DNA from: a virus
DNA length: 21,752 bases
Virus record (IMG/VR): IMGVR_UViG_3300028563_000077
Span: 1-21,752 of that record
Strand: one strand, 5' to 3'
Part shown: positions 21,125 to 21,752 of the stretch, one piece after another
Layout of the letters: the number at the start of each line of letters is the position of its first letter
Position numbering within the stretch: the first letter of the stretch is position 1
Program-made: the position numbers and the translations under genes
Notes under the pieces: model-generated
What the model saw: the letters and a program-made list of their open reading frames with translations, nothing else
The model's database searches: none
Told to the model about the DNA's origin: nothing

Positions 21125-21752
21125 ATGAAAAAGCTGCTCCCCATCCTCGCCCTGGTGCTCGCGCCGCTGCTGTGCGCGCAGAGCCAGCCCCCGCCGCCGA
21201 AGGCCAGCCAGAGCCAGGCGACCACGGGGACGGACAACAACACCTACATGACGCCGCTGCGCACCGCGCAGGCGATCACGGCGCAGGAGGCGGGCAGTGT
21301 CACACTAAACGGAACAAACCATTGGACCGGAGCAAACGATTTCACCCACGTTTCCGGTGTCATTTCCGTGAATCTATCGGCGGGCACTGCGCTGACCATC
21401 GGCACCAGCTATTACGATACGCTCAGCGCCGACCGCACGCTGACGTTTTCAGGGTCTCCGATTGAGGGCAGTCGGATCTCCGTCCTCTTCCTCGTGAGCA
21501 GCGCGCCTACGCTCACGATCCCATCCTGCAAGCGCGTAGGTCAGGCCAACACCACAATCACCAGCTTGGTGATGACCAATGGCGTGCACACGCTCTCGTG
21601 GGAATACAAGAACGCCACCTGGTTGCTCACCGACAGCGTGCCCGGCCTGGTGGATCTGACGGCCCAGGTGACCGGCATGCTGCCCACGGCCAACGGCGGC
21701 CGCGGCACGGCCGGCACCGACTACGCGGCCGCGACCTCGGGATCTTCCGTGC
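21125..21752 (+). CDS. Tail-fibre-like protein with signal peptide (5' part)
   Basis: The open frame starts at the ATG at 21125 and runs off the window (209 codons shown). It opens with a textbook signal peptide (MKKLLPILALVLAPLLCAQS; a possible AxA-like cut after LCA). Next come a disordered Pro/Gln segment, a TPLRTAQAITA motif and beta strands with Ala-Thr-Ser text, and then TGMLPTANGGRGTAGTDYAA, the LPxANGGTG-type repeat of phage tail fibres. A signal peptide on a tail-fibre-type protein is odd, since virion proteins are usually assembled in the cytoplasm. From about 21300 to 21600 the base composition is visibly less GC-rich than the neighbours, suggesting exchange. Confidence 0.75.
   Translation, partial: MKKLLPILALVLAPLLCAQSQPPPPKASQSQATTGTDNNTYMTPLRTAQAITAQEAGSVTLNGTNHWTGANDFTHVSGVISVNLSAGTALTIGTSYYDTLSADRTLTFSGSPIEGSRISVLFLVSSAPTLTIPSCKRVGQANTTITSLVMTNGVHTLSWEYKNATWLLTDSVPGLVDLTAQVTGMLPTANGGRGTAGTDYAAATSGSSV

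Overview
The window looks like the left end of an integrated tailed-phage genome (prophage) in a GC-rich bacterium. A host-type tRNA-Ser(CGA) gene sits at 54-143. A tyrosine integrase follows, and phage genes then run almost without a break to the right edge. The host cannot be proven from the sequence. GC content, the many starts without a Shine-Dalgarno sequence, and purine-rich simple repeats inside coding regions make me think of Verrucomicrobiota (Opitutales-like), but that is an inference. The right prophage end, the tail genes and lysis genes are not in the window.

Layout. (1) 1-1398: tRNA-Ser, a presumed attachment site in its 3' half, and the integrase. (2) 1357-2380: a divergent pair of small ribbon-helix-helix (RHH) regulators flanking a shared control region with three copies of a GTTATG element, plus a small zinc-ribbon membrane protein behind the minus-strand regulator. 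This is the best candidate for the lysogeny switch. (3) 2456-4596: a run of tiny, mostly overlapping genes (membrane peptides, a His-rich protein, a frameshifted helix-turn-helix-like protein) of unknown job. (4) 4597-4834: a gene-poor stretch with several hairpins. (5) 4835-7300: a DUF2303 (YfdQ-like) operon, small proteins, a DUF6948-type protein and directly behind it an extraordinary protein made of 42 Gly-X dipeptides, closed by a strong hairpin. (6) 7315-12247: winged-helix protein, DUF5131 (Gp37/Gp68) protein, replication-initiator-like protein, a C5-cytosine methyltransferase and a Dam-type adenine methyltransferase. (7) 12247-15603: HNH endonuclease, small and large terminase. (8) 15905-19611: portal, prohead protease and major capsid protein of the HK97 type, ended by a UUCG-loop terminator. 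(9) 19706-21752: beta-rich virion proteins and the start of a tail-fibre-like protein that carries a signal peptide.

How it works together. The integrase would recombine at the tRNA; the RHH pair would govern the choice between lysogeny and lytic growth; the middle operon supplies replication and DNA modification without any visible restriction enzyme; the HNH/terminase/portal/protease/capsid block packages DNA into an HK97-type head. From 7315 to 15603 genes are joined by ATGA, GTGA or TGATG overlaps or gaps of a few bases, so this stretch is probably one translationally coupled transcript. The most unusual items are the Gly-X repeat protein beside DUF6948, the repeat-bearing insert in the Dam gene that is read in two frames, the polypurine tracts scattered in several genes, and the control region of the RHH pair.
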